Both the position numbers and the translations under genes were made by a program. Of a DNA stretch of 64,000 nucleotides, positions 1 to 8,763 are shown in pieces. The stretch lies in the NCBI RefSeq assembly GCF_011762485.1, contig NZ_JAAKGI010000003.1, forward strand, positions 434,001 to 498,000, read 5' to 3'. A model generated the notes under the pieces. The model had not been told where the DNA came from and searched no databases. It saw only the letters and a list, made by a program, of their open reading frames with translations. Origin of the DNA: Yeosuana marina (GTDB lineage Bacteria; Bacteroidota; Bacteroidia; Flavobacteriales; Flavobacteriaceae). The stretch's first letter is position 1. Every line of letters begins with the position of its first letter.

Positions 1-1111
1 TGCAGGTGCCTGCGGCGGAATGTACACGGCAAATACAATGGCTTCGGCTATCGAGTGTATGGGCTTTGCATTGCCATATAATTCTTCAATTCCGGCAGAA
101 AATCCGAATAAATTATCAGAAAGCGAAAGAACAGCGAGAGCGATAAAAAATCTTCTGGAATTAGATTTAAAGCCTTTAGATATTATTTCTAAAAAATCAA
201 TTGAAAATGCAATTGCACTTGTAAATGCTTTAGGCGGTTCTACTAATGCTGTGTTGCATTTCTTGGCTATTGCGCATGCAGCAGATATTGAATTTACATT
301 AGAAGATTTTCAACGTGTTAGCGATAGAACACCCTTAATAGCAGATTTAAAACCTAGCGGAAAATACTTAATGGAAGATGTTCATGGTATTGGGGGAACA
401 CCTGCTGTGATGAAATATTTATTAGATAATGGCTATTTACACGGCGATTGTATGACCGTAACAGGAAAAACCTTAGCAGAAAATTTAGCCGATGTAGAGC
501 CACTAGTTTTTGAAAATGATCAAGATGTTATTTATCCAAAAGATAAGGCTTTAAAATCCTCAGGAAATCTACAAATTCTATACGGAAATTTGGCAACAGA
601 AGGTGCTGTTGCAAAAATATCAGGAAATGAAGGTTTGTTGTTCGAAGGAAAAGCAGTGGTTTATGATGGAGAGCAGGCTGCAAATACGGGTATTTCAAAT
701 GGTGAAGTAGAAAAAGGCGATGTAGTTGTTATTCGTTATGTGGGACCAAAAGGAGGCCCTGGAATGCCAGAAATGTTAAAGCCAACATCGTTAATTATGG
801 GCGCTGGCTTAGGAAAATCTGTCGCTTTAATAACTGATGGTCGTTTCTCTGGAGGAACACATGGGTTTGTTGTTGGACATATTACCCCAGAAGCACAATC
901 GGGTGGAACCATTGGGTTATTAAAAACGGGTGATAAAATTAAAATTAGCGCAGAAGATAATTCTATAAACGTATTAATTTCTGAAGAGGAGCTCGCCGAA
1001 AGAAAAGCAGAGTGGGTTGCTCCAGAATTGAAACATAAAAAGGGAGTTTTATATAAATATGCAAAAACCGTTTCGTCAGCATCAAAAGGATGCGTTACAG
1101 ATGAATTTTAA
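1..1111 (+). CDS. ilvD: Dihydroxy-acid dehydratase, 5' truncated by the window edge
   Basis: Dehydrates 2,3-dihydroxy-isovalerate and 2,3-dihydroxy-3-methylvalerate to the 2-keto acids, the third common step of valine/isoleucine synthesis in the cytoplasm. The frame is open from base 2, where [13 protein letters not shown] reads as the cysteine-containing signature of the IlvD/Edd family (iron-sulfur ligand region). About the last 370 residues are present; the family is about 560 residues long, so roughly the first third lies outside the window. Later hallmarks include [27 protein letters not shown] and [16 protein letters not shown], all intact. It is followed after nine bases by ilvB, so it is the upstream part of an ilvD-ilvB-ilvN-ilvC operon. 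The family is certain; the true start and promoter cannot be seen. Confidence 0.97.
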   Translation, partial: AGACGGMYTANTMASAIECMGFALPYNSSIPAENPNKLSESERTARAIKNLLELDLKPLDIISKKSIENAIALVNALGGSTNAVLHFLAIAHAADIEFTLEDFQRVSDRTPLIADLKPSGKYLMEDVHGIGGTPAVMKYLLDNGYLHGDCMTVTGKTLAENLADVEPLVFENDQDVIYPKDKALKSSGNLQILYGNLATEGAVAKISGNEGLLFEGKAVVYDGEQAANTGISNGEVEKGDVVVIRYVGPKGGPGMPEMLKPTSLIMGAGLGKSVALITDGRFSGGTHGFVVGHITPEAQSGGTIGLLKTGDKIKISAEDNSINVLISEEELAERKAEWVAPELKHKKGVLYKYAKTVSSASKGCVTDEF

Positions 1112-1120
1112 GTGAAATGT

Positions 1121-2854
1121 ATGAATACAGATACAAAGATAAAATCAGAAAAAATGGCTACAAAAGCCGAACGTATCTCAGGTAGTGAAGCTATTATAAG
1201 ATGCTTATTAGAAGAAGGTGTTGAAATTCTTTATGGCTATCCTGGAGGTGCTATTATGCCTGTTTATGATGAGTTATATAAATACAAGGATAAAATCCAT
1301 CATGTTTTAACAAGACATGAACAAGGCGCCACTCATGCAGCTCAAGGTTATGCTAGAATTTCGGGTAAAGTAGGGGTTGCTATGGCCACATCAGGACCTG
1401 GTGCTACTAATTTAATTACCGGTATTGCAGATGCTCAGATAGACTCTACACCTATCGTTTGTATCACTGGTCAGGTATCATCACATTTATTGGGTAGCGA
1501 TGCGTTTCAAGAAACAGATATTGTTGGCATTTCAACACCGGTTACTAAATGGAATCATCAAGTAACTAAAGCGTCTGAGATTCCTGAAGTGATTGCTAAG
1601 GCATTTTATATTGCTAAAAGTGGCCGACCAGGTCCAGTTTTAATTGATATTACAAAAGATGCTCAATTTGAGGAATTTGATTTTTCATATAAAAAGTGCA
1701 TCGGAATACGTAGTTATAATCCAGTCCCAAAAACAAGTCAAGAATCGTTAGAAGCAGCAGCTGCTCTAATCAATCAAGCAAAAAAACCAATGATTGTTTG
1801 GGGTCAAGGTGTTATTCTAGGAAAAGCAGAAGCAGAATTAAAAGCAATTGTTGAAAAAGCTGGTATTCCTGCGGCTTGGACTATTTTAGGTGCTTCAGCT
1901 CTACCAACCTCACACCCTTTAAATATTGGTATGGTTGGTATGCATGGTAATTATGCGCCAAATAAATTAACTAATGAATGTGACGTACTTATTGCCATAG
2001 GAATGCGTTTTGATGATCGTGTTACTGGCGATTTAAAGACTTATGCAAAACAAGCAAAGATTATTCATTTTGAAATTGACCCATCTGAAGTTGATAAAAA
2101 CGTTAAAACAGATGTAGCCGTTTTAGGAGATTCTAAAGTTAGTCTCGCAAGTCTTTTACCTTTGTTAAATGCAAAATCACATCCTGAGTGGCTTCAAGAG
2201 TTTAAAGATTTATATGCAATTGAATTTGAAAAAGTTATAAAGTATGATTTACACCCTACAAAGGAAGGCTTAACCATGGGTGAGGTTTTGAAAGAAATCA
2301 ATATTCAAACTAAAGGAAATGCGGCTATTGTTTCAGATGTTGGTCAACACCAAATGATAGCTTGTAGATATGCCGATTTTAACATCACCAAAAGTAATAT
2401 TACATCAGGAGGTTTAGGAACCATGGGATTTGGTCTTCCAGCTGCTATTGGAGCAAAAATGGCAGCACCAGATAGAGAAGTTATTTCTATTTCGGGTGAT
2501 GGCGGTTACCAAATGACCATTCAAGAATTAGGAACTATTTTCCAGACAAAAGTGCCTGTTAAAATAGTTGTTTTAAACAATGAGTTTTTAGGAATGGTGC
2601 GTCAATGGCAACAATTGTTTTTTGATAAACGCTACGCATCAACAGAGATGATGAACCCAAATTTTGTAGCCATTGCTAAAGGATACCATATAGCTGCCAA
2701 ACGTGTTGAAAAACGTGAAGATTTAGCCAATGCTGTAAAAGAAATGATTGCATCAAAAGAGGCGTACTTCTTGGAGGTTTGTGTAGAAAAAGAAGACAAT
2801 GTGTTTCCAATGATTCCGTCAGGAGCATCTGTTTCAGATATCAGATTAAGTTAA
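1121..2854 (+). CDS. ilvB: Acetolactate synthase, large (catalytic) subunit
   Basis: Thiamine-diphosphate enzyme that condenses two pyruvates to 2-acetolactate, or pyruvate with 2-ketobutyrate to acetohydroxybutyrate. The three domains follow the family order: N-terminal ThDP-binding part with YGYPGGAIMPVYDEL and EQGATHAAQGYAR, a central FAD-binding-like domain, and a C-terminal ThDP part with SGDGGYQMTIQEL (near residue 458), the GDG...N metal/diphosphate motif. The 577-residue length is normal. I chose the ATG at 1121; a GTG three codons earlier directly abuts the ilvD stop, and another ATG lies 11 codons downstream (1154). The regulatory subunit ilvN follows after a 116-base gap that holds an AT-rich inverted repeat. 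Confidence 0.97.
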   Translation: MNTDTKIKSEKMATKAERISGSEAIIRCLLEEGVEILYGYPGGAIMPVYDELYKYKDKIHHVLTRHEQGATHAAQGYARISGKVGVAMATSGPGATNLITGIADAQIDSTPIVCITGQVSSHLLGSDAFQETDIVGISTPVTKWNHQVTKASEIPEVIAKAFYIAKSGRPGPVLIDITKDAQFEEFDFSYKKCIGIRSYNPVPKTSQESLEAAAALINQAKKPMIVWGQGVILGKAEAELKAIVEKAGIPAAWTILGASALPTSHPLNIGMVGMHGNYAPNKLTNECDVLIAIGMRFDDRVTGDLKTYAKQAKIIHFEIDPSEVDKNVKTDVAVLGDSKVSLASLLPLLNAKSHPEWLQEFKDLYAIEFEKVIKYDLHPTKEGLTMGEVLKEINIQTKGNAAIVSDVGQHQMIACRYADFNITKSNITSGGLGTMGFGLPAAIGAKMAAPDREVISISGDGGYQMTIQELGTIFQTKVPVKIVVLNNEFLGMVRQWQQLFFDKRYASTEMMNPNFVAIAKGYHIAAKRVEKREDLANAVKEMIASKEAYFLEVCVEKEDNVFPMIPSGASVSDIRLS

Positions 2855-2970
2855 AAATAGAATAAAGAAAATAGAACAGAGAATAAAGATGATGATATTT
2901 AAAAAATAGGGTTTAGCAAATTCAGTGCTTTCTTTTCTCTATCATCTTTTCTCTTTTATCTTTTATAAAA
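2855..2970. repeat. AT-rich intergenic inverted repeat between ilvB and ilvN
   Basis: The gap contains purine-rich runs (AATAGAATAAAGAAAATAGA and similar) followed by a pyrimidine-rich mirror (TTTTCTCTATCATC...CTTTTATCTTTT). The clearest arms are AAAGATGAT at 2885-2893 and ATCATCTTT at 2941-2949. It resembles low-complexity intergenic repeats that are common in flavobacterial genomes, but I cannot confirm copy number from one window. It probably folds as a loose hairpin in the ilv mRNA. It lacks a compact stem with a T-run, so I do not call it a terminator. Confidence 0.45.
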
Positions 2971-3504
2971 ATGAACGAAGAAATAAAAACATTTACCATA
3001 TCGATTTATACCGAAAATAACATTGGTTTATTAAATCGAATTTCAGCAATTTTTCAACGTAGGCATATGAATATTGAGAGTTTAACAACCTCTCAGTCTG
3101 AAATTGAAGGCGTAAACAGGTTTGTTATTGTAGTTAATATGACAGAAGTGCAAGCCATAAAAATCGTGAAACAAATAGAAAAACAAGTCGAAACAATTCG
3201 AGCTTATTATCATACAGATGATGAAACTATTTATACGGAGTCTTGTATGTTCAAAATTAAGTCCGCTTTATTATTTGAAGAGCCTCAAATTCAAAACATT
3301 ATAAAAGAGAGCGATACGCGTATAGTAACCGTAAACAAAGAGTTTTTTGTGTTGGAGAAATCAGGTAGGCGACACGAAATTGAAGCACTTAGAAGAGATT
3401 TAAATGTATTTGGTATTATGCAGTTTGTGCGTTCAGGAAGAATCGCGGTCACTAAAGACGAAATGAAAATAACAGAAATGCTTATAGCATTCAATAATCA
3501 ATAA
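2971..3504 (+). CDS. ilvN: Acetolactate synthase, small (regulatory) subunit
   Basis: Regulatory partner of IlvB; it stimulates the catalytic subunit and binds the feedback inhibitor valine. The N-terminal ACT domain is clear (ISIYTENNIGLLNRISAIFQ, residues about 9-28, then RRHMNIESLTTSQSE), followed by the ACT-like C-terminal domain of ALS small subunits. At 177 residues it has the usual length of the short bacterial form. The ATG start is preceded by AT-rich sequence with no Shine-Dalgarno, as is common in this phylum. It sits between ilvB and ilvC with only nine bases to ilvC, so it is in the same transcript. Confidence 0.95.
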   Translation: MNEEIKTFTISIYTENNIGLLNRISAIFQRRHMNIESLTTSQSEIEGVNRFVIVVNMTEVQAIKIVKQIEKQVETIRAYYHTDDETIYTESCMFKIKSALLFEEPQIQNIIKESDTRIVTVNKEFFVLEKSGRRHEIEALRRDLNVFGIMQFVRSGRIAVTKDEMKITEMLIAFNNQ

Positions 3505-3513
3505 AAACAAAAA

Positions 3514-4989
3514 ATGGGAAATTACTTTAATACACTATCATTAAGAGATAAATTAAGTCAATTATCGAAGTGTAGATTTATGGAATCTTCAGAATTTGAA
3601 GATGGCGTTAAAGCTTTAAAAGGAAAAAAGATTGTTATTGTAGGGTGTGGTGCACAAGGGTTAAACCAAGGGTTAAATATGAGAGATTCCGGTTTGGATA
3701 TTTCTTATACTTTACGTGCTGAAGCCATTGCAGAAAAGCGTAAATCTTTTATAAATGCAACAGAAAATGGTTTTAAAGTAGGAACGTATGAAGAGTTAAT
3801 TCCAACGGCAGATTTAGTATTAAACTTAACTCCAGACAAACAACATACAAGTGTAATTAAAGCGATAATGCCTTTAATGAAACAAGGAGCAACCTTATCG
3901 TATTCTCATGGATTCAATATTGTTGAAGAAGGTACTCAAATCCGTAAAGACCTTACCGTAATTATGGTGGCGCCAAAATGTCCTGGTACAGAAGTAAGAG
4001 AAGAATATAAAAGAGGTTTTGGTGTTCCTACATTAATTGCGGTTCACGAAGAAAATGATCCAGAAGGAAAAGGTTGGGCACAAGCAAAAGCCTATGCAGC
4101 TGCTACTGGTGGTGATAGAGCTGGTGTATTAGCATCGTCTTTTGTTGCCGAGGTGAAATCTGATTTAATGGGAGAACAAACCATTCTTTGTGGATTGTTA
4201 CAAACAGGTTCTATTCTTTGTTTTGATAAGATGATTGAAAAGGGTATTGAGCCAGGATATGCTTCAAAATTAATTCAATATGGATGGGAAACTGTGACTG
4301 AGGGTTTAAAATATGGTGGAATCACCAATATGATGGACAGACTTTCTAATCCTGCAAAAATTAAAGCGTTTGAATTATCTGAAGAATTAAAAGACATCAT
4401 GCGTCCTTTATTTCAAAAGCATATGGATGATATTATGGAAGGAAACTTTTCAAGCGGAATGATGGCAGATTGGGCTGATGATGATAAAAAACTTTTAACA
4501 TGGAGAGCAGCTACAGCTGAAACAGCCTTTGAAAAAACGCCTGCTGGCGATGTGGAAATTTCAGAGCAAGAGTATTATGACAATGGTGTGTTAATGGTAG
4601 CCATGGTAAGAGCTGGTGTTGAATTAGCTTTTGAAGCCATGACAGATTCTGGAATTATCGACGAATCGGCGTATTACGAATCATTACACGAAACACCACT
4701 TATTGCAAATACTATTGCAAGACGTAAGTTGTATGAAATGAATAGCGTTATTTCTGATACAGCAGAATACGGTTGTTATTTATTCGATCACGCATGTAAG
4801 CCATTATTGGCAGATTTCATGAAGAAAATCGATACTGATGTTATTGGTAAAGCATACGCGAAAGACAACGGTAAAGGTGTAGATAATGCTAAATTAATTC
4901 AAGTAAATAAGGCATTAAGAGAGCATCCTGTTGAAAAAATAGGATCATTTTTAAGAGCATCAATGAAGGCTATGAAGCCCATAGTTTAA
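3514..4989 (+). CDS. ilvC: Ketol-acid reductoisomerase, class II (long form)
   Basis: Isomerises and reduces 2-acetolactate or acetohydroxybutyrate to the dihydroxy acids with NADPH and Mg2+. At 491 residues it is the long, Escherichia coli-like class II form with a duplicated C-terminal knotted domain, not the 330-residue class I form. The Rossmann motif is [17 protein letters not shown] (residues 45-61). The cofactor loop reads [12 protein letters not shown]: the basic residues equivalent to E. coli Arg68, Lys75 and Arg76 and the Ser78 are kept, but the position of Lys69 is Ala. NADPH use is still expected. It ends the ilvDBNC run and is followed by a good intrinsic terminator. Confidence 0.97.
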   Translation: MGNYFNTLSLRDKLSQLSKCRFMESSEFEDGVKALKGKKIVIVGCGAQGLNQGLNMRDSGLDISYTLRAEAIAEKRKSFINATENGFKVGTYEELIPTADLVLNLTPDKQHTSVIKAIMPLMKQGATLSYSHGFNIVEEGTQIRKDLTVIMVAPKCPGTEVREEYKRGFGVPTLIAVHEENDPEGKGWAQAKAYAAATGGDRAGVLASSFVAEVKSDLMGEQTILCGLLQTGSILCFDKMIEKGIEPGYASKLIQYGWETVTEGLKYGGITNMMDRLSNPAKIKAFELSEELKDIMRPLFQKHMDDIMEGNFSSGMMADWADDDKKLLTWRAATAETAFEKTPAGDVEISEQEYYDNGVLMVAMVRAGVELAFEAMTDSGIIDESAYYESLHETPLIANTIARRKLYEMNSVISDTAEYGCYLFDHACKPLLADFMKKIDTDVIGKAYAKDNGKGVDNAKLIQVNKALREHPVEKIGSFLRASMKAMKPIV

Positions 4990-5030
4990 AAGAGAGCCAC
5001 TAACTAAACTAGATAGCACATTTGTGCACA

Positions 5031-5070
5031 AACCTGTCTTGCCGTTTTGCTAGACAGGTTTTATTTTATT
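5031..5070 (+). terminator. Intrinsic terminator after ilvC
   Basis: AACCTGTCT (5031-5039) pairs perfectly with AGACAGGTT (5052-5060) around a 12-base loop, and TTATTTTATT follows. It sits 41 bases after the ilvC stop and before ilvA, so it should end the ilvDBNC transcript; ilvA would then need its own start or read-through. Confidence 0.8.
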
Positions 5071-5107
5071 CAATTATGTTTCAGTTAAATGTTTAAATTT
5101 TAATTAA

Positions 5108-6373
5108 ATGAGTAAAGAGCAGGAAGTTTATTTTCCAAGTATAGAGAATATTAATGCAGCTGCAAATACCATTAAAAAAGTATCGGCAGTCACGCCTTTA
5201 ATGCCTAATGTTAGGCTTTCTAAGCTATTTAATTCCAATATTAATTTTAAACGAGAAGACCTTCAGCAAGTTCGTTCTTATAAAATTAGAGGTGCTTATA
5301 ATAAGATAAGTTCCTTAACAAAAGAGGAATCTGCCAATGGTGTTGTTTGTGCAAGCGCTGGAAATCATGCCCAAGGGGTTGCGCTATCCTGTAAATTATT
5401 AAAAATTAAGGGCTCTATTTTTATGCCTGCACCTACGCCCAATCAAAAATTGGAACAGGTAAAAATGTTTGGCGAAGATTATATTGATATTGTTCTTCAT
5501 GGAGATACGTTTGATGATGCTTATCACGCCGCTATGAAAGAATGTGAGCAATTAAAGAAAACGTTTATTCATCCGTTTAATGATGAAAAGGTTATTGAAG
5601 GGCAGGCAACCATTGGGTTAGAATTATTAGAACAATCTAATACACCCATTGATTATATTTTTATTCCTGTTGGCGGTGGAGGACTAGCTGCAGGATTATC
5701 GGCTGTTTTTAGTCAATTATCCCCAAAAACTAAAATTATTGGCGTCGAGCCAGAAGGGGCACCTTCTATGACGGTTTCCATAAAAAACAATAAAAATACT
5801 GAACTAGACCATATTGAAAAATTTGTGGATGGTGCAGCCGTCAAACGTGTTGGTGATTTAACATTTAATATTTGTAAAAAGCATTTGCATGCTATGATTA
5901 CGGTTCCAGAAGGAAAAGTGTGTGAAACCATTTTAGAGCTTTATAACAAAGATGCTATTGTAGTTGAACCAGCTGGGGCTTTAAGTATATCTGCATTAGA
6001 TTTATATGCAGAAGAAATTAAAAATAAGCATGTCGTTTGTGTGGTTAGTGGCAGTAATAATGATATTATTAGAACACCTGAAATTAAAGAACGAGCCCTT
6101 TTATATGCCAATTTAAAACATTATTTCATTGTCAAGTTCCCGCAAAGAGCAGGTGCACTAAAAGAATTTGTAGTGGAAATTTTAGGCAAAAATGACGATA
6201 TTACCTATTTTCAATATGCCAAAAAAACAAATAGAGAAAATGGTTCGGCCGTTGTTGGAATCGTATTAAAATCTTCTGATGATTTAGAGCCTTTAATAAG
6301 GCGAATGAAACACCATAATTTTTATGGTGATTACCTAAATAACAAACCAGATTTATTTCAGTTTTTGGTATAA
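5108..6373 (+). CDS. ilvA: Threonine dehydratase (biosynthetic)
   Basis: PLP enzyme that deaminates threonine to 2-ketobutyrate, the entry step to isoleucine. The PLP lysine lies in REDLQQVRSYKIRGAY (residues about 50-65), the glycine-rich phosphate loop is VGGGGLAAGLSAV, and CASAGNHAQGVA is the substrate loop. At 421 residues it is shorter than E. coli IlvA (514) and has a single C-terminal ACT-like segment (about residues 330-421), as in many Gram-positive and Bacteroidota IlvA proteins. It follows the ilvC terminator by about 40 bases and completes the isoleucine-specific supply for the upstream ilv genes. Biosynthetic rather than catabolic use is inferred from the neighbours and the regulatory tail. 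Confidence 0.93.
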   Translation: MSKEQEVYFPSIENINAAANTIKKVSAVTPLMPNVRLSKLFNSNINFKREDLQQVRSYKIRGAYNKISSLTKEESANGVVCASAGNHAQGVALSCKLLKIKGSIFMPAPTPNQKLEQVKMFGEDYIDIVLHGDTFDDAYHAAMKECEQLKKTFIHPFNDEKVIEGQATIGLELLEQSNTPIDYIFIPVGGGGLAAGLSAVFSQLSPKTKIIGVEPEGAPSMTVSIKNNKNTELDHIEKFVDGAAVKRVGDLTFNICKKHLHAMITVPEGKVCETILELYNKDAIVVEPAGALSISALDLYAEEIKNKHVVCVVSGSNNDIIRTPEIKERALLYANLKHYFIVKFPQRAGALKEFVVEILGKNDDITYFQYAKKTNRENGSAVVGIVLKSSDDLEPLIRRMKHHNFYGDYLNNKPDLFQFLV

Positions 6374-6411
6374 TTATCTAATTTCTATTTTTACTCTTTT
6401 AAATTATTAGT

Positions 6412-6425
6412 CGAAAACGTTTTCG
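6412..6425. promoter_or_regulatory. Perfect 14-bp palindrome, LacI-family-type operator candidate
   Basis: CGAAAACGTTTTCG is a perfect palindrome with a central CG, the form typical of LacI/GalR-family operators. It lies 135 bases upstream of the GAPN-like gene and 39 bases after ilvA in otherwise AT-rich non-coding DNA. No LacI-family gene is in the window, so the regulator is unknown. A TATATTAG at 6523-6530 is a possible -7 element further downstream. Confidence 0.5.
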
Positions 6426-6559
6426 TTGTAAGTAATTTGTTTTCAAGTAATTAATACGTTGAAAATACGTTATTTTTTCAATATTAAACTTCCTATAGCA
6501 AATATCTGAAAAGAAATATGAGTATATTAGCATTTACTTTAAAATATATAATTTAATTT

Positions 6560-8152
6560 ATGAATACATCATTTACAGAAATCCCAGAAGCCTATAAAAT
6601 TGATTCTCTTTTACACCAAAATACGTATTTAGTGTCTGGCGAATTAAAAAAATGGCAGGGAGAAACTTCAAATATTTACTCAACAATTTCTTCAACAAAA
6701 GATTATAAACCAACCCTATTAGGGAGCATTCCAAACCAAGGGAAACAAGAAGCTTTGGAAGTTTTGGATTCCGCTATGGCAGCCTATGATAGAGGTCAAG
6801 GTTTATGGCCAACTATGAAAGTTTCAGACCGAATTAAGTGTATGGAAACCTTTGTTGAAATGATGAAAACTAAGCGGGAGGAGGTTGTTAAATTGTTAAT
6901 GTGGGAAATTGGTAAAAATTTACCAGATTCACAAAAGGAATTTGATAGAACGGTTGATTATATCTACGATACGATTGAAGATTATAAACAAATGGATCGT
7001 GATAGTGCCAAGTTTAACAAAAGTGATGGTATTTATGCACATATAAGACGGGGACCACTTGGCGTTGTTTTATGTTTAGGGCCTTACAACTATCCGCTTA
7101 ACGAAACGTTTTGTTTACTTATTCCGGCTTTAATTATGGGGAACACAGCCATATTTAAACCAGCCAAACATGGTGTATTACTTATTGCGCCGTTAATGGA
7201 AGCTTTTCAAAAAAGTTTTCCAAAGGGAGTCGTGAATATCATATTCGGAAGAGGACGCGCAGTAGCATCACCAATTATGGAAACAGGTAAAGTAGATGTG
7301 TTGGCTTTAATAGGAAATAGCACGTCTGCAAATGCATTGCAAACCATTCATCCTAAGAAAAACAGATTGCGTTTAGTTTTAGGTTTGGAAGCTAAAAATC
7401 CAGCTATTGTATTGCCGGATGCCGATTTAGATTTGGCGATTGACGAATGCATTGCAGGAACCTTATCATTTAATGGTCAGCGTTGTACCGCTTTAAAAGT
7501 ACTGTATGTTCATAAAGATATTGTCGATGAATTTAACAAGCGATTTGCACAACGCGTAGATGCGCTTAAGTTTGGCAACCCATGGGAGCCAGGAGTAAAA
7601 TTAACACCACTTCCTGAAAAAGGAAAACCAGCTTACATTAAAGAATTAATTGATGACGCCAAAGAATTGGGTGCGAAAATTATAAATGAAAAAGGCGGTG
7701 TAATTACTGAAAATTATATTTATCCTGCTGTTTTATATCCTGTAACTAAAGAGATGCGCGTGTTTAAAGAAGAGCAATTTGGACCTGTAATTCCGGTATT
7801 GCCTTTCACACATATTGAAGAACCTTTAGATGATATGGCAGAATCTAACTACGGTCAGCAAGTAAGTATTTTTGGTAAAAATGTAAATACATTAGCGCCG
7901 TTAATTGATACATTGGTTAACTTAGTTTGTCGTGTTAATTTAAATAGTTCTTGTCAACGTGGTCCAGATGTGTATCCATTTACAGGAAGAAAAGATTCTG
8001 CATTTAGCACCTTAAGTGTTCATGATGCTTTAAGATCTTTTTCTATAAGAACGTTTGTCGCTTCAAAGGATAATGAATATAATAATGCTATTTTAGAGGA
8101 GTTATTAGATAAAAAGACGTCTAATTTTATTAGTACGGACTATATTTTGTGA
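6560..8152 (+). CDS. gapN: GAPN-like NADP-dependent glyceraldehyde-3-phosphate dehydrogenase (aldehyde dehydrogenase superfamily)
   Basis: Predicted to oxidise glyceraldehyde 3-phosphate directly to 3-phosphoglycerate without phosphorylation, making NADPH. The ALDH fold is intact: [17 protein letters not shown] for the cofactor site, FKPAKHG with the NADP-contacting lysine, and the catalytic Cys309 in [11 protein letters not shown]. The C-terminal [20 protein letters not shown] resembles the GAPN branch. Odd point: the usual general-base motif E-L-G-G-K reads G-L-E-A-K, so Glu is two places later than normal. At 530 residues it is slightly longer than most ALDHs. It stands alone, after the palindrome at 6412. 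Substrate assignment is by family resemblance; another phosphorylated or short aldehyde cannot be excluded. Confidence 0.78.
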   Translation: MNTSFTEIPEAYKIDSLLHQNTYLVSGELKKWQGETSNIYSTISSTKDYKPTLLGSIPNQGKQEALEVLDSAMAAYDRGQGLWPTMKVSDRIKCMETFVEMMKTKREEVVKLLMWEIGKNLPDSQKEFDRTVDYIYDTIEDYKQMDRDSAKFNKSDGIYAHIRRGPLGVVLCLGPYNYPLNETFCLLIPALIMGNTAIFKPAKHGVLLIAPLMEAFQKSFPKGVVNIIFGRGRAVASPIMETGKVDVLALIGNSTSANALQTIHPKKNRLRLVLGLEAKNPAIVLPDADLDLAIDECIAGTLSFNGQRCTALKVLYVHKDIVDEFNKRFAQRVDALKFGNPWEPGVKLTPLPEKGKPAYIKELIDDAKELGAKIINEKGGVITENYIYPAVLYPVTKEMRVFKEEQFGPVIPVLPFTHIEEPLDDMAESNYGQQVSIFGKNVNTLAPLIDTLVNLVCRVNLNSSCQRGPDVYPFTGRKDSAFSTLSVHDALRSFSIRTFVASKDNEYNNAILEELLDKKTSNFISTDYIL

Positions 8153-8195
8153 CAATTTTATAGTAGTGGTATTATTAGAACCCTCGTCAATTTCT

Positions 8196-8203
8196 TATTT
8201 TTG
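8196..8203 (+). promoter_or_regulatory. Bacteroidota -7 element upstream of the azurin gene
   Basis: TATTTTTG matches TAnnTTTG exactly and lies 24 bases before the azurin ATG, which gives a short 5' leader. I see no convincing TTG at the -33 position. Confidence 0.5.
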
Positions 8204-8226
8204 AAGTAAATAAAAAATTACATGTT

Positions 8227-8748
8227 ATGAAAATTATTAAAATTCAATTATTAGTCGTTTTTTCAGCTCTACTATTACTCAATTGTGGTGGTAAAGAAGA
8301 AAAAAAGAAGGAAGGGTTTAGTTATGAAAAATCTGTTACAACAGAAAAAGTAGACACAAAAAAGGCAGATAGCAATGTTGCTAATGTTGTGTTAACTGCA
8401 AACGACATGATGAAGTATAACACTAACGAAATTAAAGTGAAAGCTGGGCAAAAAGTTCGATTAACTTTAAGACATGTTGGAAAGATGGATGTCAATGTTA
8501 TGGGGCATAATTTTGTATTATTGAAAAAGGGTACAGATTTAGTGGCGTTTGCCAATGCAGCATCTACTCAAAAAGACAATAAATACATTCCTGAAGATAC
8601 ACAAGATATTATTGCTCATACAGATATGATTGGTGGCGGACAAACAGCTGCAATTGAGTTTGATGCTCCTGAAGTAGGTACTTATGACTTTTTATGTAGC
8701 TTTCCAGCTCATTATGCGATGATGCGAGGTAAATTTATTGTAGAATAA
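8227..8748 (+). CDS. Azurin-type blue copper lipoprotein
   Basis: Small periplasmic electron carrier with a type 1 copper site. A lipoprotein signal peptide ends in LLLLNC (Cys20), followed by a charged lysine-rich linker to about residue 50 and then a complete azurin domain. The copper ligands are readable: His94 in MGHNF, Cys157, His162 and Met166 in FLCSFPAHYAMM, with the spacing of azurin (Cys+5 His, Cys+9 Met). At 173 residues it has the usual azurin length plus the lipid-anchored linker. It is transcribed toward the sugar-oxidation island (convergent, 15 bases apart). Service as an electron acceptor for a periplasmic dehydrogenase is possible but not shown by sequence. Confidence 0.92.
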   Translation: MKIIKIQLLVVFSALLLLNCGGKEEKKKEGFSYEKSVTTEKVDTKKADSNVANVVLTANDMMKYNTNEIKVKAGQKVRLTLRHVGKMDVNVMGHNFVLLKKGTDLVAFANAASTQKDNKYIPEDTQDIIAHTDMIGGGQTAAIEFDAPEVGTYDFLCSFPAHYAMMRGKFIVE

Positions 8749-8763
8749 ATAACTATTCGAAAA

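Noticed and set aside
2885..2949. Inverted repeat between ilvB and ilvN as a terminator
   Set aside because: The arms are far apart, AT-rich, and no T-run follows a compact stem; ilvN must be co-expressed with ilvB.
8749..8763. Terminator between azurin and the convergent Gfo/Idh/MocA gene
   Set aside because: The 15-base gap has no hairpin; read-through or a terminator within coding sequence remains possible.
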